A stretch of DNA of 64,000 nt from Armatimonadetes bacterium 55-13 (GCA_001898035.1 MKRX01000006.1:124436-188435); one strand, 5' to 3'; counted from the first letter of the stretch, positions 41,765 to 51,995 are shown. Numbers and translations: made by a program. The notes: generated by a model from the letters alone, not told the origin.

Positions 41765-43384
41765 TTAGGCGACGGGAACGGACGTGCGGCGCTTGACGGC
41801 GGCGGCGACCAATCCGGTGAAGAGGGGATGCGGGCGATTCGGTCGCGACTTGAACTCGGGGTGAGCTTGGGTGGCGATGAAGAACGGGTGGGTGGGGATC
41901 TCGACCATCTCGACGAGTCGGTAGTCGGGCGAAACGCCGGAAATGACCATGCCGTGCTCTTGGAGCTTCTCGCGGAAGTCGTTATTGACTTCGTAGCGAT
42001 GGCGATGGCGCTCATCGATACGGGTGCTTCCGTAAAGCTGGTGGGCGAGGGTTCCGTTTACGACATTGCAGGGCCAAGAGCCGAGTCGCATCGTGGCGCC
42101 CTTGTCTACGACGCCCTTTTGCTCGGGTAGCAAGTGGATCACGGGGTACGGTGCGGTGGAAGTCATTTCTTCTGAGTTCGCGCCGGTGAGGCCGCACTCG
42201 TGGCGAGCGAATTCGATAACCGCCATTTGGAGGCCGAGGCAGATTCCGAAGAAGGGGATTCCCTGCTCGCGGGCGTACTCAATGGCTTCAATCTTCCCTT
42301 CGATTCCTCGACCACCGAAGCCGGGGGCGACGACGAGGGCGTCGATCTCGCCGAGGACTTCTTGGGGGGGGAGTCCGTGCTCCAACGAGTCGCTTTCGAT
42401 CCACTTGATGTTGACCTTGGCGTTATTGGGAATACCGGCGTGGATGATCGCTTCACCGATGGACTTGTAGGCGTCGCCGTTGCTGGTGTACTTGCCGACG
42501 ACGGCGATGGTGCATTCGTGCTTGGGGTTCTTGAGGGTATCGACCAGGGACTTCCATTCGGCGAGGTTGACGTTGCGCGCTTCGAGACCGAGTCGCTTAC
42601 ATACAAAGTCTCCGAGACCGGCATCTTCGTAGGTGAGAGGGACTTCGTAGATCGTTTCGACGTTCATCGACTCGATAACGGCTTGCGGGGGAACGCCGCA
42701 GAAGAGGGAGATCTTGTCTTTCACGTCCTCCGGCATTGGGACTTCGGTTCGGCAGACGAGCACGTCCGGGGAGATGCCGATTTCGCGAAGTTTGTAGACC
42801 GAGTGCTGGGTGGGTTTGGTCTTGACTTCGCCCCAAGGTCCGACGGTGGGGACCAGGGTGACGTGGACGTACATAGTGTTCTCGATGCCAACGTCGGTTC
42901 TCATTTGTCGGATGGCTTCGAGGAACGGGAGGGATTCGATGTCACCGACGGTGCCGCCGATCTCGGCGATCACAACATCGGCCTCTTGCTCTTTGGCGAG
43001 GGCGATGATGGAGCGCTTGATTTCGTTGGTGACGTGGGGGATGACTTGAACGGTGCCACCCAAGTAGTCGCCACGGCGCTCGGCGTTGATGACGTTTTGG
43101 TAGACCTTGCCGGTGGTGACGCTGGAGCCTGCGGAGCAGGAGACGTCCATGAAGCGCTCGTAGTGGCCGAGGTCGAGGTCGGTTTCCGCACCGTCATCCG
43201 TGACGAAGACTTCACCATGTTGGAACGGGTTCATGGTGCCAGCATCGACGTTAATGTACGGATCAAGCTTGAGGGGGGCGACGGTATAGCCGCGGTTTCG
43301 GAGGAGTCGGCCAAGGCTTGCGGTCGTAATTCCTTTTCCAATCGAGCTCACGACGCCGCCGGTCACAAATATATATTTCGTCAA
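41765..43384 (-). CDS. pyrG: CTP synthase
   Basis: The 539-aa enzyme converts UTP to CTP with ammonia from glutamine. The synthetase half has [40 protein letters not shown] and [18 protein letters not shown]; the amidotransferase half has the nucleophile Cys in [17 protein letters not shown] and His in [12 protein letters not shown]. Length and motifs are standard. Single gene with its own terminator. Confidence 0.98.
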   Translation of the reverse strand: MTKYIFVTGGVVSSIGKGITTASLGRLLRNRGYTVAPLKLDPYINVDAGTMNPFQHGEVFVTDDGAETDLDLGHYERFMDVSCSAGSSVTTGKVYQNVINAERRGDYLGGTVQVIPHVTNEIKRSIIALAKEQEADVVIAEIGGTVGDIESLPFLEAIRQMRTDVGIENTMYVHVTLVPTVGPWGEVKTKPTQHSVYKLREIGISPDVLVCRTEVPMPEDVKDKISLFCGVPPQAVIESMNVETIYEVPLTYEDAGLGDFVCKRLGLEARNVNLAEWKSLVDTLKNPKHECTIAVVGKYTSNGDAYKSIGEAIIHAGIPNNAKVNIKWIESDSLEHGLPPQEVLGEIDALVVAPGFGGRGIEGKIEAIEYAREQGIPFFGICLGLQMAVIEFARHECGLTGANSEEMTSTAPYPVIHLLPEQKGVVDKGATMRLGSWPCNVVNGTLAHQLYGSTRIDERHRHRYEVNNDFREKLQEHGMVISGVSPDYRLVEMVEIPTHPFFIATQAHPEFKSRPNRPHPLFTGLVAAAVKRRTSVPVA

Positions 43385-43592
43385 GATCCGTTCCTCCTAA
43401 GGCACCCCAAGCAACCGCAATTTCACCGGGCACAGGAAGACCCGTTCGAAACCGTTGGGGGGTTTTGAGAATTATACTGCCTGCCGCTTTGTAAAGAGGG
43501 TGTTAACTTTGGAACACCGGGCATTTCGTCGTAATCTGATTCTTGTATTCCTCTAGGGATATAGGCAAGTTTGCGAGGGAGAACACTGTCCG

Positions 43593-44522
43593 ATGAGTAT
43601 CACAGGCGAACGCTCGAAGGCGGAGTGGCTGGATCAAGCCGAATACCCGTTTGAATCTCGATACGTGCAAGTCGACGGGGGTCGAATGCACTACGTGGAC
43701 GAGGGGCAAGGGGAGCCCATCGTCTTCGTTCATGGCTTCCCCACCTGGTCGTTTATGTGGCGCGGCCTGATCCGAGATCTATCGGTGAAACATCGCTGCA
43801 TCGCGATGGACCACATCGGGTTCGGGCTTTCCGACAAGCCTGAGCACTGGAGCTACACGCCCGAGGCGCATGCGAGGAACTACAGGAAGCTACTGGAGCA
43901 TCTTGGGATTGGGCGGTTTAGCCTGGTTGTTCATGACTTAGGTGGTCCCATTGCCCTTGCCCACGCAGTAGAGCATCCGGAAAAGATTGCGCGGATTTCG
44001 GCGGTGAACAGCTTTATGTGGTCGGTGAAGAACGATCCTTTATTCGTGAAGTTCGATCACAAGGTGAACGGTCCGATGGGCAAAATGGCGCTCACGACCA
44101 CGCCCTTGGGACTGAACAAGATGCTTCACGACATGGTGGAGCAAAAGCAGAAGGTGAACAGCCGAATCTTTCCGCAGTACTCGGGGCCCTATGCGAAGGC
44201 ATCGGACCGGCAGGGGCCGTACGGGTTGGCGAAGGGTTACGTGGGTTCGAGTCAGTGGTTGTACGACATTTGGGCTCACCGGGAGGCGTTAGCAGGAATT
44301 CCGCTTCAGGTGATCTGGGCGATGAAGGATTCTCTCTTCACCAACGAACATCTGGATAAGTGGCGGCACAACTGGCCGAATGCGGAGATCGTGACGTTCC
44401 CCGATTGTGGACGGCTCGTGGTAGAAGAGTGCGCGAAGGAATATGAGGCGGCGGTGTACATGTTCATGGATGGACACTCGCAGTTGAACGACCTTCAAGC
44501 GGCGATTCATGCCGACTTCTAG
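43593..44522 (+). CDS. Haloalkane-dehalogenase-fold alpha/beta hydrolase lacking key catalytic residues
   Basis: The 309-aa protein has the HLD fold: [40 protein letters not shown] and [20 protein letters not shown], with Asp115 at the nucleophile position. The halide-binding Trp normally after that Asp is Leu116, the oxyanion/halide Asn of HGNPT is Phe, and the catalytic-base His position (GH-F/L-E) reads DCGRLVVEE with Arg274 (codon CGG, 44412). So it is unlikely to be a standard dehalogenase; it could be a lyase-like or inactive relative. Single gene. Confidence 0.85.
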   Translation: MSITGERSKAEWLDQAEYPFESRYVQVDGGRMHYVDEGQGEPIVFVHGFPTWSFMWRGLIRDLSVKHRCIAMDHIGFGLSDKPEHWSYTPEAHARNYRKLLEHLGIGRFSLVVHDLGGPIALAHAVEHPEKIARISAVNSFMWSVKNDPLFVKFDHKVNGPMGKMALTTTPLGLNKMLHDMVEQKQKVNSRIFPQYSGPYAKASDRQGPYGLAKGYVGSSQWLYDIWAHREALAGIPLQVIWAMKDSLFTNEHLDKWRHNWPNAEIVTFPDCGRLVVEECAKEYEAAVYMFMDGHSQLNDLQAAIHADF

Positions 44523-44590
44523 GTTTTCACAGGCTTTTGGCGAGAGAAATTCCGGTTGGGAAACCAAGCGGTAAACTCTCGCCCAATCAT

Positions 44591-45991
44591 ATGGACTACC
44601 GGCGAACCTATGTCCGCGACCTCTTTAAGTTAGCTCCCCGCACTCAGACCTCCGCTTACGGGTGGGTCAAGACGCGACGGGACAGTAAGGGGATTTCCTT
44701 TGTTCAGTTGAGCGACGGCTCGTGCTTTAAGGACCTTCAAGTCGTGGTGAACGAAGGAGTTCTTTCGGCCGACGTTCTCCGACAGATCACCACGGGCGCA
44801 TGCGTTCGGTTTGATGGTGAGATTGTGGAATCGCCCGCGGCGGGTCAGGCAGTCGAGCTGTTGGCCACCGGTGCGGAGATCTATGGCGCAGCCGACCCAG
44901 AGAAGTACCCGCTTCAAAAGAAGGGGGCTACGATGGAGTTCCTGCGAGAGATCTCGCACCTTCGCGTTCGAGGCAACACCTTTGGCGCGGTATTTCGCGT
45001 TCGAGCACAAGCGGCGTTTGCCATTCACAAGTTCTTTTACGACCGGGGATTCCACTACATCCACACCCCGATCATCACGGCAAGCGACTGCGAGGGCGCC
45101 GGGGCAATGTTTGCGGTCTCGACGGCTTTGGAATCGGCAGGGCACGAGAATCCGGCCTATCAGCTCAAGACCAAGGACCCGGCCGAGGACTTCTTTGGCA
45201 AGCCCGCGTTCTTGACCGTGAGCGGCCAGCTTGAGGGCGAGACGATGGCCCTGGGCTTGACGAATATTTACACGTTCGGCCCAACCTTCCGCGCGGAGAA
45301 CTCGAGCACCAGTCGACACCTGGCGGAATTCTGGATGGTGGAGCCCGAGATGGCGTTCTGCGATCTGGAAGGCAATATGAACTGCGCCGAGGAATTCCTG
45401 AAGGAAGTCATCGGGCACATCCTTGAGAACAGTGCGGCGGATCTGGAGTTCTTCAATCAGCGCATCGAACCCGAATTACTGAAGACGCTGAATCACGTGG
45501 TGGAGAGTCCTTTCGAACGACTTACCTACACCGAAGCGATCAAGATGCTGGAAGGGAGCGGAGAGACGTTTGAGTATCCCGTCTTCTGGGGCGCGGATTT
45601 GCAAAGTGAGCACGAACGGTGGCTGACCGAGGTGAAGGTGGGACGACCGGTGATCTTGACGGACTATCCAAAAGAGATTAAGGCGTTTTATATGCGCGAG
45701 AACGAGGACGGCAAGACGGTTCGGGCGATGGACGTTTTGGCACCCCGAATTGGTGAGATCATTGGGGGTTCGCAACGCGAAGAGCGGCTGGACGTACTGG
45801 AGAGAAAGATTCAGGAGTTTGGATTGCCGCTGGAGCCGTATTGGTGGTACTTGGATCTCCGACGATACGGATCGGCTCCGCACGCAGGGTTTGGTTTGGG
45901 CTTCGAAAGGCTTCTGATGTACGTGACCGGGATGAAGAACATTCGAGACGTGATTCCGTATCACCGCACCCCCGGCAACGCGGAGTTCTGA
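44591..45991 (+). CDS. asnS: Asparagine-tRNA ligase
   Basis: The 466-aa class II synthetase starts at ATG 44591; an upstream TTG frame to 44537 is not needed. An N-terminal OB-fold anticodon domain ([20 protein letters not shown]) precedes the catalytic core: [40 protein letters not shown] (motif 2), and [20 protein letters not shown] (motif 3) with the AsnRS-type dimer interface. It is followed by an ABC exporter with almost no gap. Confidence 0.96.
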   Translation: MDYRRTYVRDLFKLAPRTQTSAYGWVKTRRDSKGISFVQLSDGSCFKDLQVVVNEGVLSADVLRQITTGACVRFDGEIVESPAAGQAVELLATGAEIYGAADPEKYPLQKKGATMEFLREISHLRVRGNTFGAVFRVRAQAAFAIHKFFYDRGFHYIHTPIITASDCEGAGAMFAVSTALESAGHENPAYQLKTKDPAEDFFGKPAFLTVSGQLEGETMALGLTNIYTFGPTFRAENSSTSRHLAEFWMVEPEMAFCDLEGNMNCAEEFLKEVIGHILENSAADLEFFNQRIEPELLKTLNHVVESPFERLTYTEAIKMLEGSGETFEYPVFWGADLQSEHERWLTEVKVGRPVILTDYPKEIKAFYMRENEDGKTVRAMDVLAPRIGEIIGGSQREERLDVLERKIQEFGLPLEPYWWYLDLRRYGSAPHAGFGLGFERLLMYVTGMKNIRDVIPYHRTPGNAEF

Positions 45992-46061
45992 CCTGTCATT
46001 CAACCTTTTTAAGAAGTTCGATCGACGGCTCGCGGCGGATCTGAAGACGCAGCGAAAAACG

Positions 46062-48002
46062 ATGGCGATCGGCATTGGTTGCGTGCTCGTCACCACTGCC
46101 CTCACAACGGCTTCCATTCCGCTGATGCGGAACGGCATTCAGGCGATTACCGATGTCGCAGGCTTTACCGAGCAAAAGATTTTCTCTTCGGGAGAGATCG
46201 ATCGAATCTCTCAAAGGACAGGAAAGACGACGCGGGAGGTAGTCCTGGCTCTGTCTCCGATTCAGCATCAGCGGGACCTTTCCGGGGTGGTGCTGACGGT
46301 TGAAGAGCAAAAGAAAATTGCGGATTCGTTGGGAGTCAAGTCCGAGCAGCTTTCCTCGATCATTCAGGATGCCCGGGAACATGCGACGCCGAGCCCGACG
46401 CCAGCGGACGCCCTGCGGCAACTGGGGTTGACCTGCCTTTTTGTGGTGGGAGTTTATGGGCTCAAGTATTGGTTTACGCGCGGGCAAAGTTATTACCTAG
46501 CGAAGGCGGCCTCTCGTCTCGCGAGCGATTTGCGCATTCGGCTTTATGCCAAGTTACAGCGGCTTCCGATTAGTTACTTTGGGAGTCGGCGGTCGGGTTC
46601 GATTCAGAGCGTTTTGACGAACGACGTCGGGGTTTACCAGGCGGCGGTGACGATCATTAAGGACAGCATTGACGGTCCGCTGAAGGCGATTGGATCCTTC
46701 GGATATATCTTGTGGACCCAGTGGCAGTTGGGGGCATTGACGCTTCTCTTTTTGCCGCCGATGGTGATTGCGATTCAGCGCAATTCCAAGAAGATGAAGT
46801 CCGCACAGGCCAACGTTCAGAACGATTTGGCGATTCTGAATGGGATGACTTTGGAGTCTTTGCAAGGGACCCGCGTGGTGAAGGCATTTGCGGCGGAAGA
46901 TCGGATGGAAGAGGAGTACCGCGGGTTGGTTGAGAAGACCTTTAGCAGCCAGATGCGGGCGGCTCGGCGGAATGCGACTTTACGGCCCTTGGTCGAAATG
47001 ATCGGCGCTTGTGCGTTAGCGGCATTTCTGTATGCGTCGGGCATATTGGCGTTCCATGGGAATTTGCAGGTGGCGGATCTGGTCGCGTTGGTTTATGCGC
47101 TGGATGTCATCAACCAGGGGTCCAGAAACATCGCCTCGGTGAACAACACCTATGCTCAGGTTCAAGCGGCTTCCGAGCGCATTTATTCGGAAGTTTTGGA
47201 CGTGCCAGAAGAGCATCACGAATCCCTGGGCGCGAAGACGTTGGCGACTCCGAAAGGGCGGATCGAGTTCCAGGGCGTTTCCTTTGCCTATCCCGATGGA
47301 ACGCAGGCTTTGGAGAAAGTCAATTTTGTGCTGGAGCCGGGGACGAGTTTGGCGTTGGTGGGGCCGAGCGGGGCGGGAAAGAGCACCATCGCGGATCTGC
47401 TGCTTCGTTTTTACGATCCTTCAGAGGGAGTGATTCTCTTTGACGGGGTCGACATTCGGGAGTTGGATCTGGCTTGGTTACGGAAGCAGATTGGCGTGGT
47501 TCCCCAGCAAACCTTTCTCTTTGCGGGAACGATTGCGGACAACATTCGCATGGGTAAGCCGGACGCTTCGGCCGCCGAGATCGAGGAGGCGGCGATTGCG
47601 GCACATGCCAGTGTGTTTGTGGACACTTACGAAGAGAAGTACAACTATTTGATTGGCGAGCAGGGTGGCGGGTTGAGTGGGGGAGAGCGTCAACGGGTGG
47701 CGATTGCGCGTGCTCTGGTTCGGAAGCCGACCTTGCTTTTGCTCGACGAGGCGACTTCGGCGTTAGATGCGACGAGCGAGAAGGCGGTTACCGAAGCCTT
47801 GGATGAGATCATGCAGCAGCGGACGACTCTGTTTATCGCGCATCGACTTACGACGGCGGCGAGGGCGGATAAGATTTTGGTTCTGCGTCGGGGTGAGATT
47901 GTAGAGCAGGGTACTCACCGCGAATTGATGGACGCCAACGGCGCTTATGCCGGGTTGTTCCGCGCGTTTTCGCAGGGGGTCCTTGAGGATGGACTCGGGT
48001 AG
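46062..48002 (+). CDS. ABC exporter (fused permease and ATPase), with inserted domain after the first span
   Basis: The 646-aa half-transporter has six predicted spans and an ATPase with Walker A GPSGAGKSTI, signature LSGGERQRVAIARAL, Walker B LLLLDEATSALD and H-loop FIAHRL. Between the first span (residues 2-22) and the second (about 108-130) lies a ~85-residue soluble insert (GEIDRISQRTGKTTREVVLA, LTVEEQKKIADSLGVKSEQL), unusual for this class. The usual elbow helix (FNLFKKFDRRLAADLKTQRK) is encoded upstream of ATG 46062 in frame, so translation may start at CTG 45993. Lipid or drug export is likely, substrate unknown. Confidence 0.9.
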   Translation: MAIGIGCVLVTTALTTASIPLMRNGIQAITDVAGFTEQKIFSSGEIDRISQRTGKTTREVVLALSPIQHQRDLSGVVLTVEEQKKIADSLGVKSEQLSSIIQDAREHATPSPTPADALRQLGLTCLFVVGVYGLKYWFTRGQSYYLAKAASRLASDLRIRLYAKLQRLPISYFGSRRSGSIQSVLTNDVGVYQAAVTIIKDSIDGPLKAIGSFGYILWTQWQLGALTLLFLPPMVIAIQRNSKKMKSAQANVQNDLAILNGMTLESLQGTRVVKAFAAEDRMEEEYRGLVEKTFSSQMRAARRNATLRPLVEMIGACALAAFLYASGILAFHGNLQVADLVALVYALDVINQGSRNIASVNNTYAQVQAASERIYSEVLDVPEEHHESLGAKTLATPKGRIEFQGVSFAYPDGTQALEKVNFVLEPGTSLALVGPSGAGKSTIADLLLRFYDPSEGVILFDGVDIRELDLAWLRKQIGVVPQQTFLFAGTIADNIRMGKPDASAAEIEEAAIAAHASVFVDTYEEKYNYLIGEQGGGLSGGERQRVAIARALVRKPTLLLLDEATSALDATSEKAVTEALDEIMQQRTTLFIAHRLTTAARADKILVLRRGEIVEQGTHRELMDANGAYAGLFRAFSQGVLEDGLG

Positions 48003-48765
48003 TTCGCTTTGGTGCGAGGGTCTGGCCTGCGGGTATGGCGGGCGAGAGGTTCTTCGCGATGTCTCGCTTTATTTTGAACCGGGGGCGGTGACGGCGGTTC
48101 TGGGCCCTAATGGGTCGGGGAAATCTACGCTGCTCAAGACTCTTGCTCGACTGATTCCGGCTTTTCGGGGATCGGTTTCTTTGGGTGGGAAGCGGATATG
48201 GGAGTTATCGATTCGGGAGGTTGCTCAACACTTGGCGGTGGTGCCCCAGGGTGAGGTGATTCCTTTCCGATTTACGGTTGAGGAAGTGGTGCTGATGGGC
48301 CGGATTTCGCGTTCGGATGGACTGGCGGATACGGCGGAGGATCGGCGGGTTGCTCGTGAAGCGATGGAGTTTGCGGATTGCTTGGCCTTTGCGGAGCGTC
48401 CGGTTAACGAGCTGAGCGGAGGGGAAAGGCAGAGGGTTCTTCTGGCGCGGGCGTTGGCGCAGCAGACAGATGTGCTGCTTTTGGATGAGCCGACGACTCA
48501 TTTGGACTTAACGCATCAGATTTCTTTCAACCGTCTCTGTCGGGAATTGGCTTCACGAGGGAAAACCGTGATTGCGGCGTTACACGACTTGACGATGGTG
48601 GGAGCCATGGCGGATCGCGCGATCCTCTTGGGGGATGGGACGGTGCGCTTGGATGACACGGTTGGCGCGGTGCTTTCGTCTTCCGAACTGGATCTCGTCT
48701 ACAAAGTCGCTTTCGAGCGCATAGAAAGGGGCGGAAAGACGCTTGTCCTTCCGCCCCTGAGTTAG
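47989..48765 (+). CDS. ABC transporter ATP-binding protein, FecE/hemin-type, without partners nearby
   Basis: The 258-aa ATPase starts at ATG 47989, overlapping the exporter stop by 14 bases. Walker A GPNGSGKSTLLKTLARL, signature LSGGERQRVLLARALAQQ, Walker B VLLLDEPTTHLDLTHQ, H-loop ALHDLTMVG resemble FecE/FhuC/BtuD iron-siderophore, heme or cobalamin importers. The matching permease and binding protein are absent from the window, so it is an orphan or serves a distant permease. A stem formed by its last codons acts as terminator. Confidence 0.9.
   Translation: MDSGSSLWCEGLACGYGGREVLRDVSLYFEPGAVTAVLGPNGSGKSTLLKTLARLIPAFRGSVSLGGKRIWELSIREVAQHLAVVPQGEVIPFRFTVEEVVLMGRISRSDGLADTAEDRRVAREAMEFADCLAFAERPVNELSGGERQRVLLARALAQQTDVLLLDEPTTHLDLTHQISFNRLCRELASRGKTVIAALHDLTMVGAMADRAILLGDGTVRLDDTVGAVLSSSELDLVYKVAFERIERGGKTLVLPPLS
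48727..48758. terminator. Bidirectional terminator overlapping the ABC ATPase 3' end
   Basis: AGGGGCGGAA (48727-48736) and TTCCGCCCCT (48749-48758) pair perfectly with a 12-base loop, inside the last codons. The convergent gene ends at 48776. Confidence 0.7.
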
Positions 48766-48775
48766 TGGAATCTGA

Positions 48776-49138
48776 CTACTTCCTGGTCTCTTCGTTGTAC
48801 CACTGAGTCGAGATACTCGAATCGTTGGGCTTGGGTTTATAGTTCTGCTGCTTTGGAACCGCGATCGACGGCTCATTCGATTCTTCACCCGGCCTGGTTG
48901 GCATCGCGCGTTGCGGCGATCCGGGAGCGGCGCTGGTCTTCATGGCCGAGCTATTGATACCGGCAGCCTGCTGTGGCGTCATCTTCGGTCGTTCCGGTTC
49001 GGGTTGGTTGGCAGCAGGTTGCTCCTGCTCGTGGTCGTGATCACCAGGCGCGCCTTGGGGCTTGTAAATGATGGCGGTCGCAATCACCATAATGACAAGC
49101 AATGTTCCAAGCACGATCGGGGGTTTTCGTTTCTTCAT
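48776..49138 (-). CDS. Small membrane-anchored protein, low complexity
   Basis: From ATG 49138, with AAGGAAC upstream, the 120-aa protein has a single N-terminal span (PPIVLGTLLVIMVIATAIIY) and a His/Glu/Pro/Gln-rich exposed region (HDHEQEQPAANQPEPERPK) that is likely unstructured. The His/Asp/Glu cluster near residue 35 could bind metal, but that is speculative. Function unknown. It is convergent with the ABC ATPase and divergent from the glycosyltransferase. Confidence 0.75.
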   Translation of the reverse strand: MKKRKPPIVLGTLLVIMVIATAIIYKPQGAPGDHDHEQEQPAANQPEPERPKMTPQQAAGINSSAMKTSAAPGSPQRAMPTRPGEESNEPSIAVPKQQNYKPKPNDSSISTQWYNEETRK

Positions 49139-49223
49139 CGGTCTTAGTTCCTTGCAGTATGAGTGCTCAATACTTGGTAATAAGTTTAATGGTAGCAGGA
49201 TTCGGGCCAAAGGACTCTCGTCG

Positions 49224-50285
49224 ATGAGTGGTCAGACGGTCGCCATCGATGCCCGATTGGTGGCGGGAGCGAGTACGGGCGACTCCAGCTACTGGTCGGG
49301 ACTCATCTATGGCCTCGAACGAATCGAGACGACCCTGCGGTTCCTGCTCTTTTCTAACGCCCCCCGCCCGGCGGGGATTCCCGAATCGGAAAGATTTCAA
49401 TGGATTCATCTGCCTGCGCCCCATTCACGGTGGTGGAGTTGGGTGGCTTTTCCGCTGCGGGCCCGCAAGTTGGGGGCCCGGGCGATCCATACACAGTACA
49501 ACCTGAGTCCATTGGCGGGCGCCTACGGAATCACGACGGTTCACGATGTCTCTTTCTTTATCGGCCCCGAGTGGTTCCAGCCGAAAGATCGGATGTTGTT
49601 ACAACGAATGGTCCCGTCCTCAGTTCGGCGAGCGAAGCGAGTGATTGCGGTCTCGCATACCTGTCAGGGCGAGATTGAGCGCTATATTCCCGAGGCGAAG
49701 GGCAAGACGAGAGCGATTTACAACGGTTTGCCTCCGTGGGTCAAGCGAGTGGACGATCCGACGCCGGTCTTGCAGCGTTTAGGAGTAGAGGGCCGGTATC
49801 TCTTGACCGTGGGAACGCGGTGGCCAAGGAAAAACATGGGGCTGGCGGTGCTGGCGGCTGGACTTGCGGGCCAGAAGTTGGTCGTCACCGGAAAGGCGGG
49901 GTGGGGAGATCAGCCGGAGGGCGCCCATATCCAAGCGGTTGGGTACGTCAGCAACGACGACCTTTGCGCCTTGTACAGCGGTGCGGCGCTCTATCTGGCC
50001 CCTAGTCGGCATGAGGGGTTTGGGATTCCGGTGATCGAGGCATTTGCCTGCGGTTGCCCCGTTCTTTGCAGCACGGGAGGGGCGCTGCCTGAAGTCGCTG
50101 GCGACGCGGCGGTGGTGGAACCCACTTGGGAAGCAGCCCACTGGGGGGAGACGATTCGGGAAACGCTTTCCAATTCGAGTAAGATTGAGGGGCTGCGTCA
50201 GAGAGGACTCGCACGAGTTCAGCAATTCGATTGGGTCGACTCCGCGCGCCAGACGGCTGAGATATACCGGGAAGTCCTCGATTGA
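49224..50285 (+). CDS. Glycosyltransferase family 4
   Basis: The 353-aa enzyme from ATG 49224 has a GT-B fold: TVAIDARLVAGASTGDSSYW near the start, the acceptor-domain VIAVSHTCQGEIERYIPEAK and donor-domain LAPSRHEGFGIPVIEAFACG with the E-x7-E catalytic motif (HEGFGIPVIEA), then CSTGGALPEVAGDAAVVEP. GT4 retaining enzymes use NDP-sugars. The product is probably a lipid- or polysaccharide-linked glycan. It overlaps the next gene by TTGA. Confidence 0.92.
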   Translation: MSGQTVAIDARLVAGASTGDSSYWSGLIYGLERIETTLRFLLFSNAPRPAGIPESERFQWIHLPAPHSRWWSWVAFPLRARKLGARAIHTQYNLSPLAGAYGITTVHDVSFFIGPEWFQPKDRMLLQRMVPSSVRRAKRVIAVSHTCQGEIERYIPEAKGKTRAIYNGLPPWVKRVDDPTPVLQRLGVEGRYLLTVGTRWPRKNMGLAVLAAGLAGQKLVVTGKAGWGDQPEGAHIQAVGYVSNDDLCALYSGAALYLAPSRHEGFGIPVIEAFACGCPVLCSTGGALPEVAGDAAVVEPTWEAAHWGETIRETLSNSSKIEGLRQRGLARVQQFDWVDSARQTAEIYREVLD

Positions 50286-50476
50286 TCGATAAAGATTTAC
50301 TCTCCATCCTTGCCTGCCCCGTCTGCGACGGGCGCCCCGCCCTCCGTGAAGAGGGCGACTATCTGGTTTGTTCGCAAGAAGGGCATGGATTTCCCGTAGT
50401 CAACGGAATTCCTCATCTGCTCCCTGAGAACGTCATCGATGCAGCGAAATTGAAGGAACTCCTTAATGAACGCTAA
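50282..50476 (+). CDS. Trm112 family protein
   Basis: The 64-aa protein starts at TTG 50282 overlapping the glycosyltransferase stop. ILACPVCDGRPALREEGDYL, VCSQEGHGFPVVNGIPHLLP is the Trm112/YcaR pattern: a CxxC zinc knuckle, a third Cys and, instead of the usual fourth Cys, a His four residues on (CSQEGH). Trm112-type proteins bind zinc and in eukaryotes/archaea stabilise methyltransferases; bacterial roles are little known. It overlaps aroQ by 11 bases. Confidence 0.88.
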   Translation: MIDKDLLSILACPVCDGRPALREEGDYLVCSQEGHGFPVVNGIPHLLPENVIDAAKLKELLNER

Positions 50477-50921
50477 TCCGATCAAAGTTTTGGTTCTCCA
50501 CGGACCGAATCTCAACATGACCGGCTTTCGCGAACCGGACGTTTACGGCAAGAAACCGCTCGAAGAAATCGACGCGGAGATCAAAGCGGCCGCAGACCAG
50601 ATGGGGATCGAAATACGAATTTTGCAGTCGAACTCTGAAGGGACGTTGATCGATACGATTCAGGAGCATCGCCGATGGGCGAATGCGGTCGTGATCAATC
50701 CGGGCGGACTTACTCACTATTCCATTGCATTGCGCGACGCTCTCACGAGCGTCCGATTGCCCATCATCGAAGTTCACCTGAGCAACGTTCACGCACGTGA
50801 GGAGTTCCGACGGCATTCGGTCATCGCGCCGATCACGTTGGGACAGATCGTGGGTTTTGGCGGATTCGGGTACGTGATGGCACTTCAGGCCATTCAGAAC
50901 GTGGAACGTGAGGTCGTTTAG
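50466..50921 (+). CDS. aroQ: 3-dehydroquinate dehydratase, type II
   Basis: AroQ catalyses the third step of the shikimate pathway. The 151-aa dodecameric type II enzyme shows VLVLHGPNLNMTGFREPDVY (catalytic Tyr), LQSNSEGTLIDTIQEHRRWA, VINPGGLTHYSIALRDAL and EVHLSNVHAREEFRRHSVIA (catalytic His/Arg). It overlaps the Trm112 gene and abuts the Xaa-Pro peptidase gene directly, an arrangement often seen in bacteria. Confidence 0.97.
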   Translation: MNANPIKVLVLHGPNLNMTGFREPDVYGKKPLEEIDAEIKAAADQMGIEIRILQSNSEGTLIDTIQEHRRWANAVVINPGGLTHYSIALRDALTSVRLPIIEVHLSNVHAREEFRRHSVIAPITLGQIVGFGGFGYVMALQAIQNVEREVV

Positions 50922-51995
50922 ATGACGAATTTGGATCGATTGAGAATTGCAATGGCAGAGGCGGGCATCCCGGCCTTGATCGTAAGCGACCTGGGCAGCG
51001 TGAACTGGCTGACCGGCTTCACGGGAACGTTTGGCATCGCGGTTGTATCTGGCGACGCCGCTCAGTTCATCACCGACAGCCGTTACGCCATTCAGGCAGG
51101 AGAGCAGGTGAAGGACATGCCTCACTCCTGGTTCCAATCCCCCGTCAATGGGGACGAGTATTTGGCGCAGAAGATCAAGGAAATGGGAATCCAGCGGATT
51201 GGATTCGAGGGGGCGAGCGTGACCTACGCGAACTTCGAGCGATGGCGCGATAAGTTGGCGGGGATCGAACTTTATGGGGCGCCCGATTTGGTCAGCGACT
51301 TACGCATGGTCAAGAACGAATCAGAGATCGATCGGGTTCGAGCCGCGTGCGGCATCGCGGACGCCTGCTTTGAGCATGTCCAGCGATTGATTCAGCCTGG
51401 GGTAACCGAGTACGACATCAACCTGGATATCGAATTTTTCATCCGTCGCCAGGGCGCAGAGATCGCTTTTCCGCCGATTGTGGTGAGCGGAGAGCGCAGC
51501 GCACGTCCACACGGGAAAGCGAGCGAGAAGAAGCTGGAAGTGGGCGACTTTTTGACGATGGATTTCGGGGCGAAAGTGGAGGGTTACTGTTCCGACATCA
51601 CCCGGACCGTCGTGGTTGGCGAAGCGACGGACCGCCATCGAGAGATATACAATCAAGTTCTGAAGGCGGAAGTGGAGTGCATCAACGCGATCAAGCCGGG
51701 GGTTCGGGCAGCGGATGTGGACACCTTGGCCCGCACCATTCTGGACGAGAAAGGGCTTGCCCAATACTTCGGGCATGGCCTGGGGCACGGTTTAGGCGCC
51801 CTTGTTCATGATGCGGGTCGAATGAACAAGACCAGCCAGAACGTATTTGAACCCGGTCAGATTTGGACGGTGGAGCCCGGAGTCTATATTCCTGGGTTCG
51901 GCGGCGTCCGAATCGAGGACGACGTATTGGTCACTGAGAACGGGGTGGAGATTCTTACCAAGTCTCCCAAAGACCTTCTCGTACTCCCCGCCTAG
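50922..51995 (+). CDS. pepP: Xaa-Pro aminopeptidase, M24B family
   Basis: The 357-aa metallopeptidase has a creatinase-like N domain and the pita-bread catalytic domain with ligands in TMDFGAKVEGYCSDITRT (two Asp), FGHGLGHGLGALVHDAGR (His), WTVEPGVYIPGFGGVRIEDD (two Glu). It removes the N-terminal residue before proline. It starts one base after the aroQ stop, and the pepP-efp order common elsewhere is absent; efp is not seen here. Symbol by family. Confidence 0.92.
   Translation: MTNLDRLRIAMAEAGIPALIVSDLGSVNWLTGFTGTFGIAVVSGDAAQFITDSRYAIQAGEQVKDMPHSWFQSPVNGDEYLAQKIKEMGIQRIGFEGASVTYANFERWRDKLAGIELYGAPDLVSDLRMVKNESEIDRVRAACGIADACFEHVQRLIQPGVTEYDINLDIEFFIRRQGAEIAFPPIVVSGERSARPHGKASEKKLEVGDFLTMDFGAKVEGYCSDITRTVVVGEATDRHREIYNQVLKAEVECINAIKPGVRAADVDTLARTILDEKGLAQYFGHGLGHGLGALVHDAGRMNKTSQNVFEPGQIWTVEPGVYIPGFGGVRIEDDVLVTENGVEILTKSPKDLLVLPA

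Noticed and set aside
42200-43468. 422-codon plus-strand open frame
   Set aside because: Shadow of pyrG on the opposite strand; repetitive Asp/Val-rich translation without motifs.
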